Assembly: GCA_016704445.1 (NCBI GenBank)
Contig: JADJAE010000002.1
Location: forward strand, 124,001-188,000
Direction of reading: 5' to 3'
Length of the DNA: 64,000 bases
Origin: Deltaproteobacteria bacterium
Lineage (GTDB): Bacteria > Myxococcota_A > Polyangia > Polyangiales > Ga0077539
Position 1 is the stretch's first letter. Each line of letters starts with the position of its first letter. Both the position numbers and the translations under genes were made by a program. Positions 50,009-58,928 of the stretch are shown one piece after another. The notes under the pieces were generated by a model, which saw nothing but the letters and a program-made list of their open reading frames with translations, had not been told where the DNA came from and ran no database searches.

Positions 50009-52015
50009 TCAGCGAGGCGCGAGGGCGACCCCGCGGTAGGTGGTGTTGAGCGGGGCCGTGGCGACGGTGGTCACCGCGCCGGTGAGCGTCGCGGCGTCGA
50101 CCTCGATGCGCTGCAGCCGCGCCCTGGTCTCCGCGGTGACGCCATAGAGGACGTAGTTGGCGCCCTGGGTGCGGCCCGTGAGGCCGCGGATCGGGTTGGT
50201 GAGGTTGGTCACGTTGCCGACCATCGACCAGGTCGCGCCCGAGAGGCGCCAGCACTGCAGGCCGCCGCCGGAGAGCAGCGCCCGGTCGTCGCCGAAGAAG
50301 ATCACGTCCGCCGCGCCGTTGCCGTCGCGGTCGAAGGCCGCGATGCCGTAGGGGGAGAGCGTCATGGCGAGCGGAAAGCCGGGCAGCGGAGCGATGAATC
50401 CGCCTGCGGAGCGGGGCAGCGAGGAGGTCGCGTAGACGCCCGACGCGGTGGGGTTGGAGCCGGCCGCGAGGAGCTGCTGCCCGAAGAGGCTGAGCCCGCG
50501 GAACACCTCGCGGTTGGTCACGGAGGTCCCCAGGGTCGCGCCGAAGGACGTGTACACCACGTCGCCGGTGCTGCCGCCCGAGTGGATGGACCAGAACTCG
50601 CTCCCGTCGACCGACACCACCGCGCGCATGGCCGATCGGTCGACCGTCGAGCCGAGCACGGTGCGCGTGTCGACCACCCCCGCGGCGTTGATGCGGGCGA
50701 TCACCCGCTGGGCCTGGGCGCCGCTCGCGCCGAGCGTCCCGACCGCGTGGGTGTACCCGCCGAGGGTGACCCAGCGCCCGTCCAGCGAGCGGAAGAGGGT
50801 GCCCTCCGCGCCGGCGGTGCCCGACAGGGTCAGCGGCTGGTTGCCCGCGGAGCCCACGGTCGGCAGCGCGATGGGAGATCCCACCGGCGTGCCGGTGCTG
50901 CCGTTGTAGGCCTCGATGTTCACCGGAACCGCCGAACCGGAGAGGGGAGTGACCCCGTCGCCGACGCGCAGCACCCACACCCGGTCGTCGCCCACGGGCG
51001 TCCCCGTGTCGGGCCTGCCGGTGTCCCTCGGGACGTCCGTCCCGGCGTCCACGATGAGCGGGGGACAGGTCACGCCGGAGACGTCACGGACGTTCCAGAC
51101 GCTCGCCTGCGCGGTGACGTCGTAGCGCCACATCGGGGTCGCGTTGATGGTGAAGCGGCACCCGTTGCGCAGCCCGAGCGCGGTGCGCACGTCGATGGGG
51201 ATGCGCAGCCGGAGCAGCGGGTCGGCCGGGAGCGCCGCGGTGGCGATGGAGGCCTGGAGGAAGCCGACGCCCCCGGCGCCGAAGTCGTTGGTGATGGTCG
51301 CGGTCAGCGTGATGAGCTCGTGCTCGTAGTTGAGCAGCCCCGTCACCAGGTCGCTCGCGCCGCTCACGTCCTGGAGGAGGGCCCCGAGCGAGGCGCCCGA
51401 CGCCGTGCGTACGAAGCCGCCGATCTCCGCGGCCCAGTGGGTCGCCGGGGTCGGCGACGAGATGCGGGTGACGGTGAAGCCCACCCGGTCGCCCGGCACC
51501 GGCGCCGGAGAGAGCGTCGCCGGGTCGACCGCGACGAAGAGCGCAGGGCCGCTGCGATCGGCCTGCACGAAGAACCCGGCCGGATCGGTGGAAGAGACCA
51601 TCCCGTCGCTGCGCAGGGTGGCGGACACGGTGTAGGTGACCACGGCGCCCTCGACGCGCAGCGAGGCCGTCCCGATGGGCGTCGCGCGCACCGCGGCGAT
51701 CTGCTGCGACGTCCCGCTCATCGGCGCGTCCATCGCGACCGGGACATCGACGGGCGCGGGCCGGTCGACCGGCATGGTGGCATCGATCGCCGCCGGGACA
51801 TCCATCGCGACCGGGGTGTCGGTGGCCACGGGCGTGTCGGTGGCCACGGGCGTGTCGGTGGCCGCGGGCGTGTCGGTGGCCGCAGGGACGTCGGTGGCCG
51901 CGGGCGTGTCGGTGCGCGTGGATGCGTCGGTGGGGACGGGCGGGTCGTTGCCTCGGGCCGAGCACGCCACCACGAACGACATCACCCACGCGAGCGAACG
52001 AGCACTGCCTTGCAT
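50009..52015 (-). CDS. Large predicted lipoprotein with T-D-T-P repeats
   Basis: 668 residues. Lipobox in VMSFVVACS (Cys about 18). Residues 28-95 are a low-complexity Thr/Asp/Pro/Val/Ala stretch with a hexapeptide period (ATDTPV). Two beta-rich domains follow: an OB/immunoglobulin-like region (about 105-330) ending near GVTCPPLIVDAGTD, and a propeller-like region (about 355-668) with FDRDGNGAADVIFFGDD resembling FG-GAP or VCBS calcium-binding repeats. Such proteins are abundant in myxobacterial outer membranes. No enzymatic motif. Function unknown. Confidence 0.7.
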   Translation of the reverse strand: MQGSARSLAWVMSFVVACSARGNDPPVPTDASTRTDTPAATDVPAATDTPAATDTPVATDTPVATDTPVAMDVPAAIDATMPVDRPAPVDVPVAMDAPMSGTSQQIAAVRATPIGTASLRVEGAVVTYTVSATLRSDGMVSSTDPAGFFVQADRSGPALFVAVDPATLSPAPVPGDRVGFTVTRISSPTPATHWAAEIGGFVRTASGASLGALLQDVSGASDLVTGLLNYEHELITLTATITNDFGAGGVGFLQASIATAALPADPLLRLRIPIDVRTALGLRNGCRFTINATPMWRYDVTAQASVWNVRDVSGVTCPPLIVDAGTDVPRDTGRPDTGTPVGDDRVWVLRVGDGVTPLSGSAVPVNIEAYNGSTGTPVGSPIALPTVGSAGNQPLTLSGTAGAEGTLFRSLDGRWVTLGGYTHAVGTLGASGAQAQRVIARINAAGVVDTRTVLGSTVDRSAMRAVVSVDGSEFWSIHSGGSTGDVVYTSFGATLGTSVTNREVFRGLSLFGQQLLAAGSNPTASGVYATSSLPRSAGGFIAPLPGFPLAMTLSPYGIAAFDRDGNGAADVIFFGDDRALLSGGGLQCWRLSGATWSMVGNVTNLTNPIRGLTGRTQGANYVLYGVTAETRARLQRIEVDAATLTGAVTTVATAPLNTTYRGVALAPR
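51816..51923. repeat. Six 18-bp tandem units coding for the T-D-T-P repeat
   Basis: Units of GTGTCGGTGGCCACGGGC and close variants repeat every 18 bp at 51816, 51834, 51852, 51870, 51888 and 51906 (plus-strand reading). The first two are identical. On the minus strand they encode hexapeptides of ATDTPV type at the N-terminus of the lipoprotein, forming a flexible, length-variable tether. Confidence 0.85.
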
Positions 52016-52077
52016 GGCCGTGCTCTCTACAACACCTCCGCCGTACCGGGGAATTCGGCGGTACCCGCGGGTGATCC

Positions 52078-53088
52078 CTACCAGTGCGAGGCGTGCTCCT
52101 CGACGACGCCGTAGCCCGTCACTCGCACGGCCCGGCCGTCGTCGCGGAAGCTGCCCTCGAAGCGGCCGAAGGGCTGCACGAAGTCGTGGCGCAGGAGCCC
52201 GAGGTTCTTGCGGTCCTTGCGGGCGCCCTCGGGGGTGAAGACCAGGGTGAGGTCGATCTCCGCGACCCGGAGCGTCCACGGGGCCTTGTCCGCCGGGCGA
52301 CCGATGGAGAACACCGCGTTTCCCAGCGGGATCAGCCTGCCATCGAGCCAGAGGGCGTTCTCGAGCTGGTCATTGAAGAGCGCCACCAGGTTGAGCCCGA
52401 AGGACCTCCCGTCCTCGGTGGTCCCCTGGAGGCAGGCCCAGTTCCAGCGGGTGTCGCGAGGGGGGTAGCCGAGGGTGAAGTCCACCCCGGCGCCGTGCGG
52501 CAGCGAGCGCTCGAAGCGCCGGTCGTCGATGCGGATGCTCAGCTCCGCGGGCAGCGCGACGCGCTTGTACGTGTGGTTGAAGGGCCGGTGAAGGCTCGGC
52601 GCGATGGCGGTCATTCCCCCTTCGATGGAGGGCATCCGCAGGTCGCACGACAGGCGCTTCCCTTCATACCGTACGCGCATCCCTTCGCCCTCCGGGTCGA
52701 CGCGCCACCGCCGCCCACCGAGCCCGAAGGACCACGCGGCGCGCAGCGAGGGCTCGAAGCCCTCCGCGAAGGCGAAGGGGATCTCCAGCGACTCCTCCAC
52801 CCGAAGGTCGTGCGCGCGATCGTAGACGTAGAAGAAGCCCGTCCCGAGGTAGCCCGCGTCGGCCACGGCGAAGCCGACGGTGAGGTCTTCGTGGAAGGCG
52901 CACGCGTAGATCCACGCCTTGCGCTGCGTGCGACGGAGCCAGCGGCTCCCGCGGTCCCAGCGCGCGGTGGACACGTCCGCGATGGCGCCGCGGTAGCGTC
53001 CGAAGGGCTGCAGCCGCCCGTGGCCGTCGACCAGCGAACCCGGCGCGGAGAGCAGCGCGCTCCCCGGATCAACCCCCTCAGTCGTCAT
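52078..53088 (-). CDS. DUF2804 family protein
   Basis: 336 residues, no signal peptide. The pattern matches DUF2804: KAWIYACAFHEDLTVGFAVADAGYLG, HRPFNHTYKRVALPAE, and the C-terminal HDFVQPFGRFEGSF with a short YGVVEEHASHW end. The fold is a lipocalin/DUF1285-like beta-rich module; activity is unknown. A clear Shine-Dalgarno (GAGGAGAA on the minus strand) precedes ATG 53088. Confidence 0.8.
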   Translation of the reverse strand: MTTEGVDPGSALLSAPGSLVDGHGRLQPFGRYRGAIADVSTARWDRGSRWLRRTQRKAWIYACAFHEDLTVGFAVADAGYLGTGFFYVYDRAHDLRVEESLEIPFAFAEGFEPSLRAAWSFGLGGRRWRVDPEGEGMRVRYEGKRLSCDLRMPSIEGGMTAIAPSLHRPFNHTYKRVALPAELSIRIDDRRFERSLPHGAGVDFTLGYPPRDTRWNWACLQGTTEDGRSFGLNLVALFNDQLENALWLDGRLIPLGNAVFSIGRPADKAPWTLRVAEIDLTLVFTPEGARKDRKNLGLLRHDFVQPFGRFEGSFRDDGRAVRVTGYGVVEEHASHW

Positions 53089-53145
53089 GGTCGTTCTCCT
53101 CTCATCTCGCGGCCGACGGTACACCGTGGGGCGCGCTGGAGAGAC

Positions 53146-54228
53146 TCACTGGCTCGGGCACGGCGGCGCCGGCGCAGGGAGCGGCTGATCGGCCGACGGC
53201 ACGAAGCCCAGGATGGTCCTCGGCCACTCGTCGGTGACCATGAGGAATCCCCGGTCGTCGAGGCGCGCCAGGCCCTCCCAGTTGCGGCCGCGCTCCTCCC
53301 TGAGCAGCCGGATCATTCGCCCGGTGGCGCGCACCGCCGTGCCGTCGTCGCGAAGCTCCAGGAGCCTCTCGACGCTTCGTGTGGAGCCCTCGCGGGGGTC
53401 GCAGTCGACGGCCTCCTGGAAGCAGCCCACCGCGCGGATGGTGCGCTCGCACTCGGCGGTGTCGCCCACGTCGCGGTAGCTGTACTGCGTCACCCAGAAG
53501 CGGCGCTGGGCGTCGACGGTCGTGGCGTCGGTCACCCGGTAGGGGATGGGCTCCACGGCGACCGCCCGGGGCTCACCCCCGCGGGGGTCGAGGCGCAGCG
53601 CGGTGGAGGCGCAGGAGGTGTCCATCCCGTTGGCCTCGAAGAGCGCGAGCCACGAGCCGTCGACGCGGGTGAGCGCCTCGTACGCGTGGTTGTCCGAGCG
53701 CAGCGGGACGTCGAGGGCGAGGGCGTCGCGGTCGAGCACGAGGCCGCGCGCGGGGTCGAGGCGGGCGGTGACGAGGAGGCCCGACATGCGGTCGCGGTCG
53801 CCGCGCTCGACGACGAGGGCGGCGCGGTCGCCGTCGAAGGCGATGGCCTCGAAGCCCTGGTAATCGGGGTTGTTCGCGAGGTCGAGCGAGTCGAGCGCGA
53901 CCCGCTCGGGCGTGATGGGAGATCGGTCGCGGCCGTCGACCCAGGCGCGCAGCCGGGCGCCCGGGATGCGGTAGAGCCACGGCCGGGTGAAGCCGGGCTG
54001 GGAGCGCGCCCGGGTGAGCCCGCGCGGGCTCCACTGTGGCAGGAGGAAGAGCTCGTCGCCGTGCCACGCGAGGCCGGAGTACTCGTTGCCTCGCGCGGCG
54101 GCCTCGCCCGCGAGGCAGATGGAGAGCACCGGGACCGGCTCGTTGGGGTCGCGGGCGCGAGGGCGCTGGGCGCCGCTGCAGGAGAGGGCGAGGAGCGCGA
54201 CGAGGGGCAGCGTGGTCGGGCGGCGCAT
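53146..54228 (-). CDS. Predicted lipoprotein with esterase-like/phytase-type propeller
   Basis: 360 residues. Lipobox LALSCSG (Cys about 17). The body reads as a beta-propeller of the esterase-like-phytase (PF13449) type: NEYSGLAWHGDELFLLPQWS, DYQGFEAIAFDGDRAALVVE, HAYEALTRVDGSWLALFEANG, NWEGLARLDDRGFLMVTDEW. Four cysteines (SCAST, AECERT, VGCF, VDCDP) may form disulfides. Activity not established for this family. Confidence 0.75.
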   Translation of the reverse strand: MRRPTTLPLVALLALSCSGAQRPRARDPNEPVPVLSICLAGEAAARGNEYSGLAWHGDELFLLPQWSPRGLTRARSQPGFTRPWLYRIPGARLRAWVDGRDRSPITPERVALDSLDLANNPDYQGFEAIAFDGDRAALVVERGDRDRMSGLLVTARLDPARGLVLDRDALALDVPLRSDNHAYEALTRVDGSWLALFEANGMDTSCASTALRLDPRGGEPRAVAVEPIPYRVTDATTVDAQRRFWVTQYSYRDVGDTAECERTIRAVGCFQEAVDCDPREGSTRSVERLLELRDDGTAVRATGRMIRLLREERGRNWEGLARLDDRGFLMVTDEWPRTILGFVPSADQPLPAPAPPCPSQ

Positions 54229-54252
54229 GGCGGCTTTGAGGGAGCGAGTGTA

Positions 54253-54277
54253 CCCGTCAACCGTCGACGAGGCGGGC
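54253..54277. repeat. Left copy of 25-bp direct repeat flanking the MoxR-VWA pair (att-like)
   Basis: These 25 bp (core GTCAACCGTCGACGAGGCGG) are identical to 57646-57670, where they form the end of the chorismate mutase gene including its stop. The copy here abuts the stop codon of the VWA gene (TAG, 54279-54277). No gene uses it here. It has the position of an attachment-site half left by insertion at the chorismate-mutase 3' end. Confidence 0.7.
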
Positions 54278-55800
54278 TACCAGCCGCCCGCAGCCGCCCA
54301 ATCCTGGAACACATGGACCGGCTCGCAGACCTTGTGCAGTCCGGTCTGGCCGCGGTTGCCGACCTGGATGCCGTGAAACCTGGCGCCTCGCTCCTTCGCA
54401 TCGCGCACTGCTCGCACGAGGCCAGGCGGGGCAGGCCACTCGCCATCGCTCACGAACAGCACGTCCGCCCGAGACCACGCTTCGCCGCGGATGCGTTCGA
54501 GGGCGCGGAGCATGACGCCGGTGCCGTCGGTGCCGCCTCCAAAGGATAGGGCGAGGAATGACAGCAGGTGGCCGATCCCCGTCTCGTCCAGGGCCAGCTC
54601 ATGCTCGATGACCTGTCCTGGTCCGCTGAAGGCGTATACGAAACAGCGTCGCTTCTCCGCGAGCGCCGTCCGCAGCGTCTCCAGCACCAGCGCCTTGGCG
54701 ACCTGCTCGGGCAGGCCTTGCATCGAGCCGGATGTGTCGACGATCACCACGATCGGACCTCGCTCGGGCCGTGGCCGTCGCCCTTCGCTCTCCACCGTCG
54801 ACTCGCGCAGGATCTGGACGCGCTCGAAGGTCACCCCTTCGACGCGGTAGGTCACCAGCGCGCGCTCCGCCCGGCGCGCATGCCAGAGCATCCGCAGCCG
54901 GGGGTGGCCCAGCAGCACGGCCTCGGATGGCAACATGCGCGCGAGGTCGCCGGAGCGCTCGATGCCTCGGGTCTCCGTCGGGCTCAGCCTCGTCCGCACC
55001 TCACGCAGCTCCTCCTCGATGCGCCGGACGGGCAGCAGCACCTTCTCCGCGACCGACTCACCATTCACTGGTGTGTGCAGTCTCCCGAGGGCGCGGATGA
55101 TCGCCTGCAACTGTGGGAGCCGCTCGACCAGCTCGCGAAGGCGAAGCAGGTTCTGCCAGCCCATATGCTTGAGCACTCCGGGAGTCAGGTCATAGCCACG
55201 CCCCAGCATCTGCCCGAGATCGCCGAAGACGTCCGCGATCTGCGCCCATGCGCGGGCCGGTTCGCTCCAGCGCTCGATGATCGTCGCGTCGGCGACCGTC
55301 GCCCGCCTGGCGATGTGGTCCTGGGCCTCCGCCGTGAGTCGTGAGCGCGTCGAGGCATCCAGGTCGACGCGCTGGGTCTTGCGGCGCTGCTGTGCAGCGA
55401 GGGCGACCTCCTCATCGGCGAGCCGCTTGCGTTCGAGCGACTCCAGACGCCGCAGCTCATCGGTCACCGCGCGTGAGAGCGCGTCGGTCTGGCGGGCCCA
55501 TCCCAGCAGCACGTCCCGCAGGAGGGCGTCGACGAGCTCGGCTCGATCGCGACAGAAGCGCGCCAGTCCCAGCTCGAACAGCGCGCGTCGCACGGGGCCG
55601 GCGACCTCCGCGGAGGGCCAGGCGTCGTCGGGGGGAAGCTGGCCAGCCAGGAGAGACTCGCGCCAACACACCACCCCCGCGACCCGCTCGGGGAGGGTGC
55701 CGATCGGAAGCGAGACGACTTCATCGAGGAGCGTGTCGGGGCAGGCGTCGATGAACGCGTACCGCTGCTCCAGCGAGCCCGCGTCAAAGGCGTGGCTCAC
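54277..55800 (-). CDS. VWA-domain protein, ViaA-like
   Basis: 507 residues from GTG 55800, overlapping the MoxR stop (GTGA). A long helical N-terminal region (1-300) of ViaA type precedes a von Willebrand A domain with the metal-site motif VVIVDTSGSMQG (about 335-346) and LFVSDGEW near the end. ViaA partners the AAA+ ATPase RavA; the pair in E. coli modulates respiratory complexes and aminoglycoside sensitivity, while MoxR-VWA pairs in general act as chaperones for complex or metalloprotein assembly. Lower local GC than neighbours in the pair hints at transfer. Confidence 0.8.
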   Translation of the reverse strand: MSHAFDAGSLEQRYAFIDACPDTLLDEVVSLPIGTLPERVAGVVCWRESLLAGQLPPDDAWPSAEVAGPVRRALFELGLARFCRDRAELVDALLRDVLLGWARQTDALSRAVTDELRRLESLERKRLADEEVALAAQQRRKTQRVDLDASTRSRLTAEAQDHIARRATVADATIIERWSEPARAWAQIADVFGDLGQMLGRGYDLTPGVLKHMGWQNLLRLRELVERLPQLQAIIRALGRLHTPVNGESVAEKVLLPVRRIEEELREVRTRLSPTETRGIERSGDLARMLPSEAVLLGHPRLRMLWHARRAERALVTYRVEGVTFERVQILRESTVESEGRRPRPERGPIVVIVDTSGSMQGLPEQVAKALVLETLRTALAEKRRCFVYAFSGPGQVIEHELALDETGIGHLLSFLALSFGGGTDGTGVMLRALERIRGEAWSRADVLFVSDGEWPAPPGLVRAVRDAKERGARFHGIQVGNRGQTGLHKVCEPVHVFQDWAAAGGW

Positions 55801-57449
55801 CGCTTCTTCCGCGTCGGTGTAGGAGCATCCTCCACGCCTTCGCAAGGCAGAAACTCGACCTCTCTCCGCAGCGTGTCCACGCGTTGCGCCAACGATGAGA
55901 CGACGTTGGCGGACTTCATCAGCGACACTGACGCAGGCTCGACGAAATCCGACGTCACCCAGAGGTGGGATTCGACCTCCGCCTTCAGAGACGCCATGTG
56001 TTCGGCGAGCGATTGCCGATAGGCCTCGACGTCCGCGCGAAGCGTGTCCACCTCGTCGAGGAAGTGCTTGATGTAGGGCGGCTTGTGCCGCGTCGGCTCC
56101 ATGGCTGGCTCCGCAGAGACCGGTTCGGTGAGCCAATTGTTGCGATTGGCAAGGTAGGAAGCCCGATTCGACCAATGGGCGAATTGTTCAAAGGCTCCCC
56201 GGGTGCCCACATGGAGCTGGTCGAGCTCGCTGACCGTGAATCCATGACCGTTGCGGGAGCGACCACCCGCATTGAGCTGCGCCGACCAGGGGGTGTTGAG
56301 CGCCTCGGCTGGCGCGAGGTACAGCGGCTCCCCCTTCTGGCGCCTCTGCTGCGCGGACTCCTGCTGCACGGAGAGTTCGCCTGCAGGATCCCGATAGAGC
56401 AGCTCCCCTTCGTCGTTGCGCATCTGCGACCGGCTCTTCTGATCGCGCTTGAGTTGCCCCTCCTTCGCCACGACGATCTTCGTCAGCCGCGCGGGGTCCA
56501 TCGCCGCGCTGGCCCCGACCCGTGCGGCGTACCAGTCGTACACCTTCGCGCGTTGGTCAGGCTCGTTCCAGAGGCAGTGCTGGAGCAGCCAGGCGTCCCA
56601 CACCGAGACCTTCGCACGCCCGTTGGTCAGCGCCGACACCTGAAGCAGCTTCAACAGTTTGCGCCAGCGGCGGTCGGAGACTTCGATCTGCTCGGCCGCG
56701 CAGAAGGTTCGCAGTTCGACGAGAAGGGCGATGACGTCGGTCGGCACCTCCACCGTGTCGGCGGCCTCACGGATGGCGCGCAGCTCCGCGGCGGTCAGTC
56801 GAAGCTCCGGGGGTACCGCGGGCTGTGACTGGCCGCGTAGGTCCAGCAGCGCACGAAACCCCTCCGCCGAGACCGGACCCACGTGCAGCCGCAGCAGGAA
56901 CCGGTCGAACAGCGCGTCGAGTTCCTCGCCCTCGGCGAGCTCGTTGCTGGCGCCAATGACAGTGACAAGCGGGGTCTTCTCGCGCCGGGTGCCGTTGTCG
57001 AACTCCCGCTCGTTCAACAGCGTGAGGAGGGCGTTCAGGATGGCGCTGTTGGCCTTGAAGACCTCGTCGACGAACGCGACCGTCGCGGTCGGCAGGTAGG
57101 ATTCGGTGAGCCGCTCGTAGCGGTCGTCTTCCAGACCCTTGATGGAGAGAGGTCCGAAGAGTTCTTCGGGGACGGTGAAGCGCGTGAGCAGGCGCTCGAA
57201 GTACCCCCCATCAGCCAGCGCGAGGTGAACCCGCCGCGCCATCACGCTCTTCGCGGTGCCGGGCGGACCCACCAGCAGCAGGTGCTCGCCTGCAAGCGCG
57301 GCGAGGAGCGCCAGACGAATCGCATGGTCCCTCTCGACCAGCCCGTCGAGGAGCGCTTCGCGCAGTGACCGCAGGCGTCCCGGCAGATCATCGGGTAACA
57401 GCGCTTTGGTGGCAGCAGCCACGGTGGCCGCAGTCGGCGTAGTGGTCAC
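55797..57449 (-). CDS. MoxR-family AAA+ ATPase, RavA-like
   Basis: 550 residues from GTG 57449, chosen for AAGGAGA 4 nt upstream. AAA+ core: Walker A LLVGPPGTAKSVMARR (about 60-75), Walker B ATVAFVDEVFKANSAIL (about 115), sensor ASNELAEGEELDALFDRF with arginine finger. C-terminal half is helical with a LARA-type region, as in RavA (498 aa). It would act as hexameric chaperone with the VWA protein. Segment 56120-56200 is noticeably less GC-rich than the rest of the window. It follows chorismate mutase on the same strand after about 200 nt without a gene. Confidence 0.85.
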   Translation of the reverse strand: MTTTPTAATVAAATKALLPDDLPGRLRSLREALLDGLVERDHAIRLALLAALAGEHLLLVGPPGTAKSVMARRVHLALADGGYFERLLTRFTVPEELFGPLSIKGLEDDRYERLTESYLPTATVAFVDEVFKANSAILNALLTLLNEREFDNGTRREKTPLVTVIGASNELAEGEELDALFDRFLLRLHVGPVSAEGFRALLDLRGQSQPAVPPELRLTAAELRAIREAADTVEVPTDVIALLVELRTFCAAEQIEVSDRRWRKLLKLLQVSALTNGRAKVSVWDAWLLQHCLWNEPDQRAKVYDWYAARVGASAAMDPARLTKIVVAKEGQLKRDQKSRSQMRNDEGELLYRDPAGELSVQQESAQQRRQKGEPLYLAPAEALNTPWSAQLNAGGRSRNGHGFTVSELDQLHVGTRGAFEQFAHWSNRASYLANRNNWLTEPVSAEPAMEPTRHKPPYIKHFLDEVDTLRADVEAYRQSLAEHMASLKAEVESHLWVTSDFVEPASVSLMKSANVVSSLAQRVDTLRREVEFLPCEGVEDAPTPTRKKR

Positions 57450-57645
57450 AGCGTCTCCTTGTGTACGGCGCCGTTGGGCTTCTTCACCCACGACTGCAGG
57501 ACGTTCGCGATCTTCGTCGTCGTAGATTGCACGGCCTCACCCCCATATCCCCTGATGGCGTCTCGATCTGCCCGGTCCCATCCGTGGCGCCGAGCCCGGT
57601 CCTACGTGACCCGGGTCGACCTGCTTCACCCACCCGTACGCTTGT

Positions 57646-57670
57646 CCCGTCAACCGTCGACGAGGCGGGC
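57646..57670. repeat. Right copy of 25-bp direct repeat, in the 3' end of chorismate mutase
   Basis: Identical to 54253-54277. It encodes the end of chorismate mutase (ARLVDG and stop) on the minus strand plus 4 nt beyond. The duplication of this gene end at the far side of the MoxR-VWA pair is the classical footprint of an element inserted at a gene's 3' end. Confidence 0.75.
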
Positions 57671-57928
57671 CACCTCCGCGCGGCACCCGTCGAGCACCGC
57701 GCCGAGCACCGCGGCGGCCATGGGCGCGGGCACCCCCGCCGCCACTGCGCGTTCGGTCCACCGCGCCCGCAGCGCGTCCTCCCTCGCACGGTCGACCACG
57801 CCCACGGCGTGCGCCCGCTTCCACTCCGCGATCGCCCTCACCGCGGCGAGGCGCTGGGCCATCGCGTCCATCAGCGCGGCGTCGGCGGCGTCCACGGCCA
57901 GGCGCAGGTCGTCGAGTTCCGGGTTCAT
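57650..57928 (-). CDS. Chorismate mutase, AroQ-type
   Basis: 92 residues, the size of a stand-alone AroQ domain. Conserved active-site pattern: LDDLRLAVDAADAALMDAMA, then QRLAAVRAIAEWKR (Lys and Arg contacting chorismate), REDALRARW and the final helix LDGCRAEVARLVDG. It converts chorismate to prephenate for Phe and Tyr. The 3' end overlaps the 25-bp repeat. The region just upstream of its start (57976-58200) is a minisatellite, so its promoter is unclear. Confidence 0.85.
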   Translation of the reverse strand: MNPELDDLRLAVDAADAALMDAMAQRLAAVRAIAEWKRAHAVGVVDRAREDALRARWTERAVAAGVPAPMAAAVLGAVLDGCRAEVARLVDG

Positions 57929-57975
57929 CGACGCCGTTGTGGCATCGCCCGCGCGGGGACACCACCCCGCCGACG

Positions 57976-58200
57976 CGAGGGGACCCCACGACGGTCGCCG
58001 CAGTGGCCTCCCTCGCCGCGAGGGGACCCCACCGCGGTCGCCGCTGTGGCCTCCCTCGCCGCGAGGGGACCCCACCGCGGTCGCCGCTGTGGCCCCCCTC
58101 GACGCGGGGGCACCCCACCGCGGTCGCCGCTGTGGCCCCCCTCGACGCGGGGGCACCCCACAACAGTCACCGCTGTGGCCACCCCCGACGCGAGGGGAGC
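57976..58200. repeat. Five 43-bp tandem repeats upstream of chorismate mutase
   Basis: Unit starts (CGAGGGG or CGGGGGC) fall at 57976, 58019, 58062, 58105 and 58148, with a partial sixth at 58191, exactly 43 bp apart. Units differ only by substitutions, so there are no spacers and this is not CRISPR. Each unit contains CCTCGCCGCGAGG-type and CCAC...GTGG inverted half-sites, giving a ladder of possible hairpins. No gene is supported across it. Confidence 0.9.
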
Positions 58201-58928
58201 CTGAACCCCGCCCGGAGTCCCCGGTACGACCGCGAGGCCGTCGGCGAGGATATCCCCGGTACGACCGCGAGGCCGTCAGTAACCCGAGCCAGACCCCAGC
58301 CCGTAAGGGCCTGATGGTTGACCTCATCTTCGCCGATGCGAAAGGGGCTCAAACCGCTGTGGTGCTGGGGTTCCGCGCGATGGCGCGTCACCCCAGGCAA
58401 TAACACGATGGCCGCCCCGGGCACTGCCCGGGGCTCCGGTCGGCCGTTGTTGGGCTCACATCACCCAGCGCCCTGCGATCCCGAAGAAGGACGTCGACGG
58501 TCGTCGCTCCGTCCTGGGCAAGCGATGTCCGACCGGAGCCCCGGGCAGTGCCCGGGGCGGCCATCGTGTTATTGCCTGGGGTGACGCGCCATCGCGCGGA
58601 ACCCCAGCGATCCAGCGGGTTGCGACACCTTCCCGTCGCCCGAGATGAGGTCAACCATCAGCGTAAGGGCGGGGGAGAGACCGACCACGCTCCCAGCGCG
58701 GAATTCTGACGCCGCCTCATACCCGGAAGCCGACCACGTTTCCGGACGACGACTGGCAACGTGGCAGGTCGCACCCGCTCCCTCACGGTCGCGGTCTGGC
58801 TCGGGTTACCGACGCCTCGCGGTCGTACCGGGGATATCCCCGCCGCCGTCCTCGCGGTCGTACTCCCAATCCCAGTACCCCGTTCGGCCGATTGGCCTCG
58901 CGCGCCAGCCCGTTGTAGTGACCGCCCC
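58201..58928. repeat. Nested long inverted repeats, possible large cruciform or hairpin RNA
   Basis: Inner pair: 58364-58443 and 58529-58608 are perfect 80-nt reverse complements around an 85-nt centre; each holds a further 19-nt dyad CCCCGGGCACTGCCCGGGG. Middle pair: 58311-58329 with 58643-58661, 19 nt perfect. Outer pair: 58248-58295 with 58793-58839, identical but for one substitution and one indel. In addition a 25-bp sequence repeats directly at 58218 and 58253. No convincing gene lies here; frames on both strands read the same peptide because of the symmetry. Confidence 0.9.

Noticed and set aside
54278..57645. Integrase or transposase inside the repeat-bounded MoxR-VWA segment
   Set aside because: Only the two genes and about 200 nt of non-coding DNA are present; no recombinase motif was found, so mobility must be in trans or lost.
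57976..58200. CRISPR-like array (regular 43-bp period)
   Set aside because: The units are contiguous and similar over their full length; there are no unique spacers and no cas genes nearby.
58318..58654. Two 88-codon frames on opposite strands that end in the same peptide
   Set aside because: Identical peptides on both strands result from the perfect 80-bp inverted repeat, not from genes; neither has a ribosome binding site or known domain.
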